64,000 nucleotides of DNA from Oscillospiraceae bacterium (GCA_902792905.1 CADBBH010000005.1:1-64000); one strand, 5' to 3'; counted from the first letter of the stretch, positions 50,112 through 59,553 are shown. The notes: generated by a model from the sequence alone, not told the origin. Translations and numbers: made by a program.

Positions 50112-50876
50112 ATGAAAGAGCCCGAATATCACATTAAATTGACGGAAGCCGACGGCGCGAAATACGCAATAATTCCCGGAGACCCCGGCAGAACCGAGCA
50201 GATTGCCTCTTATCTCGACAATCCGCGCGAGGTTATGTTCAACCGCGAATTCCGCACATTTGAGGGATATCTTGAAGGTGAGAAGGTGCTGGTCACCTCT
50301 ACCGGCATCGGAGCTCCCTCGGCTGCAATCTGCATCGAGGAGCTTGCGCATATCGGAGTCAAAACATTCATAAGAGTCGGCACCTGCGGCGGAATGCAGA
50401 AGGAAGTAAAGCCCGGCAACTTAGTTATCGCAAGCGGCGCGATAAGGCAGGACGGAACCTCAAAAGAATATATGCCTGTCGAGTTCCCTGCTGTTGCCGA
50501 TATTGATGTGACAGTCGCGCTCAGGCAGGCGGCGCAGAATCTCGGTATTCCGAATCATACGGGAATAGTTCAGGCGAAGGATGCTTTCTACGGTCAGCAC
50601 GATCCGGATTCAATGGGCGCAGGCTATGAGTTGAAAGACAAATGGCAGGCGTGGCTCAAGGGCGGTTGCCTTGCCTCCGAAATGGAGAGCGGTATTCTGT
50701 TTATAGTCGCCGCGCTCAGAAGATTAAAAGCCGGCGCTGTTTTCCACTGTGTATGGAATCAGGAACTCGCCGGCCGCGGAATGCCGGAAGATATGAAAAA
50801 TGAAAATACCGACGGTGCTGTGCGCACCGCCGTTGAAGCAATAAGAATTCTGATTGAAAACAGCAAGGAGGGCTGA
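50112..50876 (+). CDS. udp: Uridine phosphorylase
   Basis: 254 residues of the PNP/UDP phosphorylase family: IIPGDPGRTEQIA, STGIGAPSAAICIEEL, RVGTCGGMQ, and the substrate-base region CLASEMESGILFIVAALRRL. It splits uridine to uracil and ribose-1-phosphate in nucleoside salvage. EMES is the usual ribose-binding segment. Specificity for uridine rather than purines is by overall similarity. The start follows GGGGGAATAAAG. Confidence 0.88.
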   Translation: MKEPEYHIKLTEADGAKYAIIPGDPGRTEQIASYLDNPREVMFNREFRTFEGYLEGEKVLVTSTGIGAPSAAICIEELAHIGVKTFIRVGTCGGMQKEVKPGNLVIASGAIRQDGTSKEYMPVEFPAVADIDVTVALRQAAQNLGIPNHTGIVQAKDAFYGQHDPDSMGAGYELKDKWQAWLKGGCLASEMESGILFIVAALRRLKAGAVFHCVWNQELAGRGMPEDMKNENTDGAVRTAVEAIRILIENSKEG

Positions 50877-50878
50877 TT

Positions 50879-51663
50879 ATGTTTTGCACCAATTGCGGCT
50901 CAATAATCCCCGAAGGGGCAAAATTCTGCACCAACTGCGGAACGGCAGCTCCCATCGCGCAGGAAAACACGGCGCCCGTTATCCCCGAGAATCCCGTTGA
51001 AGAAACCGTTCCCGAGGCAACGGAGCAGATCAATGAATTTAACAGCGCACCTGAAACACCCGCGCCGCAAGAAACTCAGATTTCCGACACGGCCGCAGGA
51101 GCGGCAGCATCAGGCACCGCGGTTTTCGGTTCGCATCACCCGACCCCGCACCGTCGAGGCCGAAGCCCCAGGGCACCTGGTATGATCAGCCTTATACAAT
51201 GTCACAGAATCAGGTCAATGAAGGAAATTATAATTACAACCGTCAACAGCAGGGCTATGATATCGACCCGAACGAAGCAATAAAGAATCCGTCATTCGGT
51301 GACGCGATAAGGAGTTTCTTCACCCGCTATATTGATTTCAGGGGCCGCTCCAGCCGAGCCGAATACTGGTATGTAGTTCTGGCTAGTTATCTTATCGGCA
51401 TAGCATTCGCTGTTCTTATCGGAATTACAGATAACATCAGACCGGTATCAACAATCTTCTCAACCATTGAAGGATTCTATTCCTTCCTGGTATTTATCCC
51501 TTCGCTTGCAATCTGGTTCCGCAGACTCCACGATACGGGCAGAAGCGGCTGGTATTTTTTTGTAATGCTTCTCCCGATAGTCGGCTGGATTCTCATGATC
51601 GTCTGGCTCTGCTCCGGCAGCGACGGCGGAAACATCTACGGACCCGAGCCGAAAATGAAATAA
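50879..51663 (+). pseudogene. Zinc-ribbon/DUF805 membrane protein, split by a frameshift
   Basis: The first reading frame starts at 50879 (AAGGAGG upstream) with a double zinc ribbon CTNCGSIIPEGAKFCTNCG and an acidic Pro/Glu linker. Near 51110-51150 the frame shifts by -1. The second frame gives SPDPAPSRPKPQGTWYDQPY and then a DUF805 domain (SFFTRYIDFRGRSSRAEYWY, WFRRLHDTGRSGW, about 1235 to the end at 51663, with three or four helices). Zinc ribbon plus DUF805 is a common single protein, so one base seems lost. An ATG at 51199 could still start the DUF805 part. No classic slippery heptamer is visible. Confidence 0.82.
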
Positions 51664-51717
51664 TATACCTGCCGTCGGAATCCCGACGGCATTACCGTAT
51701 AAAAGGAAGATGATAAT

Positions 51718-53250
51718 ATGTCAACTATCGCAATTGCGGGCGCAGGCGTCGGCGGCCTTGTCGCCGCTCAGAAGCTCGCCCTCGCAGGTCACGATGTAAC
51801 CGTCTATGAGCGTAACAGGGAAGAGGAATGCGGCCACGAGCAGAAGGATTCCTTTGATGCCACGGCTATGGATTTTGCCGGCATAGATATTCCGAACGGT
51901 TACATTGCGCCCGGAAACGATATAACATTTTATCCGCTCGATGAAAATATCGAGCCGATTACCGCCCCCTCACCTGAAAACTATAAGAATATCACTGTTG
52001 ACCGCAGGGTTCTTTTTGCTTATCTCAAAGGTCTCGCACAGGTTGCAGGCGCGAAATTCTCATTTGAAACAGCAATAAACGCGCCGATTATGCTCGGCGG
52101 CAGAGTTGCGGGTATAAAAACCTCGAGAGGCGATTTCTATGCCGATCTTGTGATTGACTCGTGCGGCATTGACTCACCGCTGAGAACTCAGCTTCCCGAA
52201 TATACGGCGATCGATCACGAAATCGGCTTCTGCGATTATATCACCGCTTACAGAGCGTTCTTTGAGCGCGTTGAATGCGATGAAGATACGGGTGAAAGAT
52301 ACAAGATCTATCTAAACAGCGACACAGGCTTCTCCTGGATTATCACGGAAGAGAACTGCGTGGATGTGCTGATAGTCGACTTTGAGGATATTCCGTTTGC
52401 AAAGGTTGCGGACCGCCTTCACAAGCTGAGCCTGAGAAATCCGCAGATGGGAAAGGAACTTATTAAGGGAGGAAAATTCACACGCATTCCCGTTCGCGAG
52501 CCGCTCGCCGTGCTTGTATCCGACGGCTACGCCGCCATAGGCGATTCGGCATTTATGACCTATGCGGTAAAAGGCTCGGGTATTGCCTATTCAATCAAGG
52601 CGGGAGCAATTCTTGCCAAAGCAGTTGAAAAAGATGAGGATAAGCTGTTTGACGCCGAGAATCTTTGGGAATACCAGAAAGATTTCTATAAAGAGGTCGG
52701 CTTTGACGCGTGCAGAATCGCGCTGCTTAAAAATCTTATGCCCTATTTCACGGCGGATGAATTAAATGAGATATTCAAACGCCGGCTTGTCACATCCGAA
52801 GAGCTTGAAATGCTCCTTGAAGGGAATATACCAATCTCAAAAATACCAGGTATGCTCAAGGAAAAAATCAAGCTGCTCGGCGATATGCCGGAATTCAAAG
52901 CCCAGTTGATGACGCTTATTGGCTGGTTCGGCAGATTCACGATGGTTGAACCCTTTATGCCGAATAAATATTCGCGCGAGGATGCGGATAAATGGCGCGA
53001 CAGATATAATAAGTTTTTTGATTCCGTCAAGAACTGCCACGAAAACATAGCGCAGGCGGTTGAAAAGGCAGAGGACAAGAAAGAAAAGAAGGAAAAGAAA
53101 GCGGCGCAAGCGCTCGAGAAAGCCGAAGAAAAGAAAGCCAAAAAAGAAGAAAAGGCCGCTCAGGCAGAGGAAAAGAAGGCAAAGAAGGAAGAAAAGAAGA
53201 AGGGCGGCGACGATGATGAGCCCCGCCATCTGCCCGCTCTTAACGATTGA
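51718..53250 (+). CDS. FAD-dependent oxidoreductase with a Lys/Glu/Ala-rich tail
   Basis: 510 residues. N-terminal FAD site AGAGVGGLVAAQKLALAGHD (residues 7-26), and a second flavin motif SDGYAAIGDSAFMTYAVKGS near 265, as in geranylgeranyl-reductase and halogenase-like flavoproteins. After residue 440 the protein ends in a 65-residue tail of repeated KAEEKKAKKEEKAAQ-type sequence, a likely long charged helix or coiled coil, then DDDEPRHLPALND. The substrate is unknown. AAGGAAG precedes the ATG, and the stop is two bases before mntP. Confidence 0.78.
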   Translation: MSTIAIAGAGVGGLVAAQKLALAGHDVTVYERNREEECGHEQKDSFDATAMDFAGIDIPNGYIAPGNDITFYPLDENIEPITAPSPENYKNITVDRRVLFAYLKGLAQVAGAKFSFETAINAPIMLGGRVAGIKTSRGDFYADLVIDSCGIDSPLRTQLPEYTAIDHEIGFCDYITAYRAFFERVECDEDTGERYKIYLNSDTGFSWIITEENCVDVLIVDFEDIPFAKVADRLHKLSLRNPQMGKELIKGGKFTRIPVREPLAVLVSDGYAAIGDSAFMTYAVKGSGIAYSIKAGAILAKAVEKDEDKLFDAENLWEYQKDFYKEVGFDACRIALLKNLMPYFTADELNEIFKRRLVTSEELEMLLEGNIPISKIPGMLKEKIKLLGDMPEFKAQLMTLIGWFGRFTMVEPFMPNKYSREDADKWRDRYNKFFDSVKNCHENIAQAVEKAEDKKEKKEKKAAQALEKAEEKKAKKEEKAAQAEEKKAKKEEKKKGGDDDEPRHLPALND

Positions 53251-53252
53251 CT

Positions 53253-53837
53253 ATGATTGATTTTCATTTTATAATAAACAGCATACTGTTCGGCGCCGGT
53301 CTTGCGATGGACGCATTCTCTGTCTCGATAGCCAACGGCCTGAACGAGCCCGGAATGAGAAAACGCCGGGCTGCAGTAATATCGGGCACATTTGCATTTT
53401 TCCAGTTTGCAATGCCTCTTGCAGGCTGGTTCTGCGTGCATACAATCGTCAGATACTTCTCGGCAATTGATAGATTTGTTCCGCTTATCGGATTTGTCCT
53501 GCTCCTTTTCATCGGTATTAAAATGATACTCGACTCCGTTCGCGGGAAACCCGAAGACGAAAAACCCGCAGTCGGTTTCTTCGGCCTTGTTGTTCAAGGC
53601 ATCGCGACATCAATCGATGCGCTCTCCGTCGGCTTCACCATTGCGGATTATCCCTTCTGTACCGCGCTGATTGAAGCGCTTATAATAGCGGCTGTCACAT
53701 TCGCAATCTGCTTCGCAGGCTGTGTCATAGGCAAAAAAGTCGGCTCGAAATTTGCAGATAAAGCCGGTATCGCGGGCGGACTGATTCTTATATTTATCGC
53801 CGCAGAAATACTCATAAAATTTATTATGCACAGATAA
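53253..53837 (+). CDS. mntP: Manganese efflux pump MntP
   Basis: 194 residues from ATG 53253. Six hydrophobic helices, and the two internal-repeat signatures LAMDAFSVSIANG and ATSIDALSVGF, each with the acidic residue used for Mn transport. It exports Mn(II) from the cytoplasm. The ribosome site is weak, so translation is probably coupled to the FAD enzyme ending two bases upstream. No yybP-ykoY (Mn) riboswitch is visible. Confidence 0.93.
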   Translation: MIDFHFIINSILFGAGLAMDAFSVSIANGLNEPGMRKRRAAVISGTFAFFQFAMPLAGWFCVHTIVRYFSAIDRFVPLIGFVLLLFIGIKMILDSVRGKPEDEKPAVGFFGLVVQGIATSIDALSVGFTIADYPFCTALIEALIIAAVTFAICFAGCVIGKKVGSKFADKAGIAGGLILIFIAAEILIKFIMHR

Positions 53838-53844
53838 CTCAAAG

Positions 53845-53868
53845 CAGCCCCGACGGGGCTGTTTTTTT
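53845..53868 (+). terminator. Terminator after mntP
   Basis: CAGCCCC (53845-53851) pairs with GGGGCTG (53855-53861), followed by a run of seven T. Confidence 0.9.
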
Positions 53869-53872
53869 GTTC

Positions 53873-53931
53873 TTGACAAATACCCCCTGAGGGTATATAA
53901 TCAAGACAGGAACAATACCCCATGTGGGTAT
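53873..53931 (+). promoter_or_regulatory. csoR-copA promoter with two CsoR-type operators
   Basis: TTGACA (53873-53878), 17-bp spacer and TATAAT (53896-53901), both perfect. Operator 1, TACCCCCTGAGGGTA (53881-53895), fills the spacer. Operator 2, ATACCCCATGTGGGTAT (53915-53931), lies at about +7 to +24, just before the ribosome site. Both have the G/C-tract palindrome known for CsoR operators. Confidence 0.92.
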
Positions 53932-53942
53932 AGGAGGTCAGG

Positions 53943-54248
53943 ATGGAAAATTCAAAAAAATGCTGCTGCGAAAAGCATACGGTCAGAGATGACACGCAAA
54001 AGAAGAAGCTCCTTAACAGACTCAAGAGGATTGAAGGTCAGGTAAGAGGGCTTGAAATGATGATTGAGAATGATATTTACTGTAACGATATCCTTGTGCA
54101 GTCAGCCGCGGTCAACGCCGCGCTCAACTCATTCAACAAGGAACTCCTTTCGGCTCATATCCATACCTGCGTGGCAAGGGATATACGCGACGGCAAGGAT
54201 GAAGTAATAGATGAACTGACAGCAACGATTCAGAAGCTGATGAGGTAA
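53943..54248 (+). CDS. csoR: Copper-sensing repressor CsoR
   Basis: 101 residues of the CsoR/RcnR family, an all-helical tetramer. The Cu(I) ligands are in place: Cys47 in DIYCND, His72 and Cys76 in AHIHTCV, with the spacing Cys-x24-His-x3-Cys. When copper binds, it leaves the operators and lets csoR-copA be transcribed. An extra CCC cluster at residues 7-9 might bind metal too. It precedes copA by one base. Confidence 0.95.
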   Translation: MENSKKCCCEKHTVRDDTQKKKLLNRLKRIEGQVRGLEMMIENDIYCNDILVQSAAVNAALNSFNKELLSAHIHTCVARDIRDGKDEVIDELTATIQKLMR

Positions 54249-54249
54249 T

Positions 54250-56772
54250 ATGGAACAGTATAAAATAACCGGAATGAGCTGCGCCGCCTGCTCCGCGCGG
54301 GTTGAAAAAGCCGTGTCGGCGGTACCGGGAGTATCATCCTGCTCTGTGAATCTTCTGACGAACTCAATGGGTGTGGAAGGCACGGCGGATTCCGCAGATA
54401 TAATCAGGGCGGTGACCGGCGCGGGATACGGCGCTGAACTTAAATCAAACGAAAATAAAAAAACGGACAAACCGGAAGATACACTTGAAGATACCGAAAC
54501 CCCGAAGCTGATACGCCGTCTCATCGCATCGGCTGTATTCCTGCTTGCGCTGATGTATTTTTCTATGGGGCACACTATGCTTCATCTGCCTGTCCCCTCT
54601 TTCTTTGACGGCAATCACATCGCGCTTGCGATTCTGCAGATGATACTGGCAGCGATTGTAATGATAATCAATCAGAGATTCTTCATCAACGGATTCCGAG
54701 GAGCGATTCACAGGTCGCCGAATATGGATACTCTTGTCGCGCTCGGCTCGGGAGCTTCATTCATCTGGAGCTGCGCAGTTCTGTTTATGATGACCTCTCC
54801 TCAGGCGGATACCGGGGAACTTCATCATCAGCTCTATTTTGAATCTGCGGCGATGATACTTACCCTGATTACCATCGGCAAAACGCTTGAGGCAAGATCA
54901 AAGGGCAAAACCACAGATGCACTGAAATCCCTGATGAAGCTTGCTCCTCATACCGCGACAGTTATCCGTAACGGCTCGGAAGCCGTAATACCCGCAGAGC
55001 AGGTGAAAAAGGGCGATATTTTTATAGTGAAACCGGGTGACAGCATACCGGTTGACGGCTTTGTAATCGAAGGTAATACCGCAATAAACGAATCTGCTCT
55101 CACGGGAGAAAGCATACCCGTAGATAAAGCGAGCGGCGATTCCGTTTCCGCAGGCACGGTAAATCAATCGGGTTTCATAAAGTGCGAGGCCTCGCGCGTA
55201 GGAGAAGACACAGCTCTCTCACAGATAATCAGGACTGTTTCGGATGCCGCGGCAACAAAGGCACCGATAGCAAAAACAGCGGATAAAGTAAGCGGCATTT
55301 TCGTGCCCGCTGTTATCGGAATTGCAATTCTGACTCTTATTATATGGCTTATAATCGGCAAGAATTTCGGGTTTGCGCTTGCAAGAGCAATATCGGTGCT
55401 TGTTATCAGTTGCCCGTGTGCGCTCGGTCTGGCGACTCCTGTCGCAATTATGGTCGGCAACGGTGTAGGTGCGAAAAGCGGAATTCTTTTCAAAACAGCC
55501 GCGTCTCTTGAAAATGCGGGAAAAACACAGATCGTCGCGCTCGACAAAACCGGAACCATCACAAACGGCGAGCCAGAAATCACAGATATCCTTCCATTCG
55601 GAAATCTGAATGAGGCGGAATTCCTGAAGCTTGCAGCTTCGCTTGAAGCAAAAAGCGAGCACCCGCTGGCGAAAGCGGTTATCTCACGCGCAGACACCGA
55701 GAAATTTGATTTATTTGAAATTGACGATTTTGAAGCGGCGCCCGGAAACGGACTTACGGCGAGACTTGAAGGGAAAGAACTCGCAGGCGGAAACAGAAAT
55801 TTCATATTTAAAAAGGCAACTGTTCCGGATGAATATATACAGAAAGCGGATTCTTTTTCAAGTAAGGGAAAAACACCTCTGTTTTTCTCATTCGGCGGCG
55901 AATTTGCCGGTATTATCGCAGTCGCCGACACGATTAAATCCGATGCGAAGCAGGCAATATCAGAGCTTCGTAATATGGGCATGAAAGTCATTATGCTAAC
56001 CGGTGACAACAGGCGCACCGCAGACGCAATCGGATACCTTGCGGGTGTTGATGAAGTCATAGCAGAGGTTCTGCCCAACGGCAAAGAAAAAGTCATCTCC
56101 GCTTTGCAAAAATACGGACGAGTCACAATGGTCGGCGACGGTATAAACGATGCGCCCGCGCTGACGCGCGCAGATACCGGTATAGCAATTGGCGCAGGAA
56201 CAGATGTTGCAATCGACGCGGCCGATACGGTGCTGATGAAAAACAATCTCGGTGATGTTCCGGCGGCAATCCGTCTCAGCAGGGAAACGCTTAAAAAAAT
56301 CCGCCAGAATCTTTTCTGGGCATTCTTTTACAACGCAATCTGCATCCCACTTGCGGCCGGCTGTTTTGCTGAATTCGGGCTGACGCTGAACCCGATGATA
56401 GGCGCGGCGGCCATGAGCTTATCCAGTTTCTGCGTTGTTACTAATGCACTGAGGCTTAATTTCATTAAAATACATAACCCCGGGCGGGATAAGAGAATTC
56501 TTCCCGTTACGCTTCCCGAAACATTATTCAAAGCCGAAAAGGAGAATAAAAATATGATTAAAACAACAATTAAAATTGAAGGTATGATGTGCCCGCACTG
56601 CGAAGCGAGAGTCACCGAGGCATTCAAAACCGCATTCGGAATCGATGACGTTACTTCATCCCACGAGAAGGGTGAAACAGTGATTCTTTCCGCATTCCCC
56701 ATTGACGAAGCGAAGGCGAAAGAAACAGTCGAGACTGCAGGATATAAGTTTATCGGGATTGAAAAAGAATAA
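54250..56772 (+). CDS. copA: Copper-exporting P1B-type ATPase CopA with fused C-terminal CopZ domain
   Basis: 840 residues. An N-terminal heavy-metal domain with GMSCAACSAR (Cys11, Cys14) is followed by helices and the actuator TGES, the CPC metal site at 388-390 (ISCPCALGLATP), the phosphorylated Asp432 in DKTGTIT, SEHPLAKAV with the nucleotide-binding HP, and GDGINDAPAL. After the last helix pair, a linker (about 750-768) leads into a second heavy-metal domain with GMMCPHCEAR (Cys781, Cys784). This is CopZ-like and, at the C-terminus, unusual. It exports Cu(I) across the cytoplasmic membrane. Confidence 0.95.
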   Translation: MEQYKITGMSCAACSARVEKAVSAVPGVSSCSVNLLTNSMGVEGTADSADIIRAVTGAGYGAELKSNENKKTDKPEDTLEDTETPKLIRRLIASAVFLLALMYFSMGHTMLHLPVPSFFDGNHIALAILQMILAAIVMIINQRFFINGFRGAIHRSPNMDTLVALGSGASFIWSCAVLFMMTSPQADTGELHHQLYFESAAMILTLITIGKTLEARSKGKTTDALKSLMKLAPHTATVIRNGSEAVIPAEQVKKGDIFIVKPGDSIPVDGFVIEGNTAINESALTGESIPVDKASGDSVSAGTVNQSGFIKCEASRVGEDTALSQIIRTVSDAAATKAPIAKTADKVSGIFVPAVIGIAILTLIIWLIIGKNFGFALARAISVLVISCPCALGLATPVAIMVGNGVGAKSGILFKTAASLENAGKTQIVALDKTGTITNGEPEITDILPFGNLNEAEFLKLAASLEAKSEHPLAKAVISRADTEKFDLFEIDDFEAAPGNGLTARLEGKELAGGNRNFIFKKATVPDEYIQKADSFSSKGKTPLFFSFGGEFAGIIAVADTIKSDAKQAISELRNMGMKVIMLTGDNRRTADAIGYLAGVDEVIAEVLPNGKEKVISALQKYGRVTMVGDGINDAPALTRADTGIAIGAGTDVAIDAADTVLMKNNLGDVPAAIRLSRETLKKIRQNLFWAFFYNAICIPLAAGCFAEFGLTLNPMIGAAAMSLSSFCVVTNALRLNFIKIHNPGRDKRILPVTLPETLFKAEKENKNMIKTTIKIEGMMCPHCEARVTEAFKTAFGIDDVTSSHEKGETVILSAFPIDEAKAKETVETAGYKFIGIEKE
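56537..56772 (+). other. Internal ribosome site and ATG that could yield a free CopZ chaperone
   Basis: Inside copA, AAAAGGAG (56537-56544) is followed nine bases later by ATG 56554, in frame. It would make a 72-residue CopZ-like protein (TIKIEGMMCPHCEARVTEAF) ending at the copA stop. The ribosome site itself codes for the linker residues KAEKENKN. Confidence 0.6.
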
Positions 56773-56812
56773 ACCGAAGCCATCGTATTGCATCACGGCA
56801 AAATGCAGAAAA

Positions 56813-56843
56813 GCCGCCCACGCCGAGTGGACGGCATATTTTT
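56813..56843. terminator. Terminator after csoR-copA
   Basis: GCCG-CCAC pairs with GTGG-CGGC (56813-56835) with one opposed bulge, followed by ATATTTTTTAT. Confidence 0.75.
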
Positions 56844-56920
56844 TATATATGATTATCCTTTTCTTCTGACAGCTCTTTTTTGTGAATCTGGTAAATACCG
56901 ATGTGCCCGATTCCTGAGCC

Positions 56921-59395
56921 CTATTCTTCCGTTTTATCGGTAAGGACAGTCCATCCATCCAGACTGCCTTCTGCGGTATGGATAAGGACCGAGCCGTCTT
57001 TTACCTCCGCCGTACCCAGAAAGCCGGGTAAACATAACGGCAGAGTGATATTATCTGAAGCAGGCTTCAGCCGGATAATCCGACGCGCGCTGTCTGTCTC
57101 AAGACCCAAAGCCGCAGTTAATGTGGTCCAGCTTGACATCGGACGCGTATAGTGATGTCCGCATTCCCAGTGATCCCAAAGCGCACCAAAGCTTGCCTGA
57201 TTATCGTACACGGCGGTAACAAGGGCATCGGAATCATCTCTCATTCCTACGCTCAGGCACAATGCTGCAGTGACATAACCGATTCCGGTCCAGGTGGCCA
57301 GAGCCTGGCAGTTTTTGTAAGAATAGAACGTGGTGCTCCGACCTTCGGGGCAGGACGCGTTGATAAGCCCGCTGTCCTGATTAAAGTTTTGTTTCAGAAT
57401 AACCCTCAGAATATCTCTTATACGCCCGTCACTCAGATTGCCGCCGATGCCGGACATGCGAAGGAACCATTCTCCGTCGAGCTGATCGGTCATCAGAGTT
57501 TCGTCCTTTGCCTCGCCGTTAATCCACAGGTTGTAATACTCCCCGTTCCACAAGCGCTTTTCAAGCGAATCTAGGCCTTTTTTGAGTAGGCTCATCCACG
57601 CAACGTTTCGAACTGTATCATCCATCTCCTTCGCAATGCGGGAAGCCGCTTTAAGCGCGGCAAGCCAAAGGATTGATATGTAAACCGGTGTGCCGGAAAA
57701 ATTCCAGGCATCATAAGTGTTGCGTTTCGTGTCTCTGTCGGGCAGACCGTCGCCGTCTGTGTCAAGCTCGCCGATGGAATTGACAGCGCTTATGACATGC
57801 GGCCACATCTCTTCAAGGTATTCTTTATCGCCGGTATAAAGATAGTCGCGAAGCACCATAAGCACGAATTGGTTATTCATATCTACGCGGTCGAAACCGT
57901 TGTCAACGTGTTCAAGATCAGGGGTGAAGAAATGATGCACGCGCCCGTCTTCGCGCTGAAACGCGGCGCCCATGCGCATTTGCCTGAGCTGAAGATCGGG
58001 AAAGAGAGCCAGCAGACCGAATGAAGCGTGATAGGTGATATCCGTTGTGTGGAATCCGCAGAAGCCCTGTCCCTCCCACAGTCCGAACTTGCCGTCTTTA
58101 AGATACCATGAGCACTTTACAATCGTGCTCAGATGTCCGCTCCAGCAGTCCGGATAAACTTCGGGCAGATTTGTATTATACATCAATTCAGAAAACGCGA
58201 CAGCTTTTTCATAAGCTTCCGGAACGTGATTCATCAGAAATGCATTTGCTTCAGCGGCTCCCCCGAAAAGGTTTTCATAATAATGTCCGAGCCGCCGCTC
58301 ATCTTTTGAAAAATGATTCGGGAAATACCAGGTAAGGATGAAACGCACCGTCTTTTTTTCTCCCGGTGCAAGCCGAACCTTGCCGCAGAGAGCTGCAGAG
58401 CCGAACTCCTCCGTTTTAAGTCGCTTCTGCCCGCGTATGGCCTCAAGAAACGCCGTCTTCTCTGCGCGGTTCGCAGGGAACAAAGGCTGAGTTTCGCGGA
58501 TACGCCGTAAAACGGACAAAGCAAACGGATAATTAATATACGCACCGAACAGGCCGTCAATCTCCTTATCTGAAAGTCCGGAGATGTTCTCGGGTATTTC
58601 AGGCGGCGGTGAACCGGCATCGCTGTCAGGCAGACAGCCCGTTTCGCGAAAGCCGAACAGCACAGATTCCTGGCTGACTCCGAATGCGTCATCCTCAAAA
58701 ACGTATTCTCTTATAAATCGGCGGTATTCTCCGGCTATAAAGGTCTTCTCGACGTCGCCGTTGATACCCAGACAAACTTCGCCGCAGTCGGGCGCATCGG
58801 TCTGCAGAGCGGGACGCATTGCGACGCTTACACTGCCGGAATCGGCGGAAATCTCATTTATGCATCCGCCCTCATTGCAGAAATCCGGCACAAGAGTACC
58901 GAGCAAGCTGGCCGTAATCGGTTCTGTTCCGGGGTTTTCAATCTCAAAATCCATATAAAAACCGGGCGTTGCCGAAATATCCGTGCGGTGCGGAACAAAA
59001 GGCGCGACCGCCCGTCCCTTCACGCGGCATGGCAATGATTTATCCTCATATTGAAGCTCGCATACAGGGAAACGCCCGTCAAAGCGGATGCGTTCAACAG
59101 GTTTATTCCAGGGAAACAACCGATAAGTAAAATCATCAGGGTCGGTTTTCATTCCGAGCTTCCGCACAACCGTATGCCGGCCGGCCTGTTCCGTTCGGAT
59201 CCAGAATGACAGCGCGCCCGTGTGGCTCTCTCCATCATCAACCTTATTTTCCCAGCACACATTCGTCATTCTGGGAGGGTTGGCAATCTGCCAATAATGG
59301 AATTCGCCGTCCGGCAGAAGCTCTACGCTTCCTGCACCGATTCCGCCCAGCGCTATACCGCTGTTTGAAGGCTTGTTCATGATAATCTTTGCCAC
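56921..59395 (-). CDS. GH116-family glucosidase/glucosylceramidase
   Basis: 824 residues from GTG 59395 (AAAGGTGG upstream). The N-terminal domain begins SGIALGGIGAGSVELLPDGEF, typical of GH116 (human GBA2 and TxGH116 family), a beta-sandwich followed by an (alpha/alpha)6 catalytic domain. Glu441 in FGLWEGQG fits the family nucleophile, and Asp562 in NTYDAW the acid/base; both are assigned from remembered alignments. It has no signal peptide, so it acts in the cytoplasm, probably on beta-glucosides or beta-xylosides taken up by the cell. Convergent with copA. Confidence 0.88.
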   Translation of the reverse strand: MAKIIMNKPSNSGIALGGIGAGSVELLPDGEFHYWQIANPPRMTNVCWENKVDDGESHTGALSFWIRTEQAGRHTVVRKLGMKTDPDDFTYRLFPWNKPVERIRFDGRFPVCELQYEDKSLPCRVKGRAVAPFVPHRTDISATPGFYMDFEIENPGTEPITASLLGTLVPDFCNEGGCINEISADSGSVSVAMRPALQTDAPDCGEVCLGINGDVEKTFIAGEYRRFIREYVFEDDAFGVSQESVLFGFRETGCLPDSDAGSPPPEIPENISGLSDKEIDGLFGAYINYPFALSVLRRIRETQPLFPANRAEKTAFLEAIRGQKRLKTEEFGSAALCGKVRLAPGEKKTVRFILTWYFPNHFSKDERRLGHYYENLFGGAAEANAFLMNHVPEAYEKAVAFSELMYNTNLPEVYPDCWSGHLSTIVKCSWYLKDGKFGLWEGQGFCGFHTTDITYHASFGLLALFPDLQLRQMRMGAAFQREDGRVHHFFTPDLEHVDNGFDRVDMNNQFVLMVLRDYLYTGDKEYLEEMWPHVISAVNSIGELDTDGDGLPDRDTKRNTYDAWNFSGTPVYISILWLAALKAASRIAKEMDDTVRNVAWMSLLKKGLDSLEKRLWNGEYYNLWINGEAKDETLMTDQLDGEWFLRMSGIGGNLSDGRIRDILRVILKQNFNQDSGLINASCPEGRSTTFYSYKNCQALATWTGIGYVTAALCLSVGMRDDSDALVTAVYDNQASFGALWDHWECGHHYTRPMSSWTTLTAALGLETDSARRIIRLKPASDNITLPLCLPGFLGTAEVKDGSVLIHTAEGSLDGWTVLTDKTEE

Positions 59396-59463
59396 TGAAA
59401 AACCACCTTTCAGTCAGAATTGAAAGCGAACACTCCGACTATACGTGCCGGTTTATTGATTTG

Positions 59464-59491
59464 ATTATAGCATATCATTCGGCATTTTCAA
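59464..59491 (-). promoter_or_regulatory. Promoter of the GH116 gene
   Basis: Minus strand TTGAAA (59486-59491), 16-bp spacer, TATAAT (59464-59469), about 70 bases before the GTG start. Confidence 0.65.
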
Positions 59492-59553
59492 ATAATATAT
59501 TTCTATGGACGAGCCGAGGAATCGCAGAATACGAATAATTAAATAAAAAATAC

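Noticed and set aside
51110-51150. Programmed -1 frameshift in the zinc-ribbon/DUF805 gene
   Set aside because: No X-XXY-YYZ slippery heptamer or clear downstream pseudoknot; a simple base loss is the plainer reading.
55164-56246. 360-residue minus-strand ORF
   Set aside because: Antisense to copA; Ser/Ala/Pro-rich shadow.
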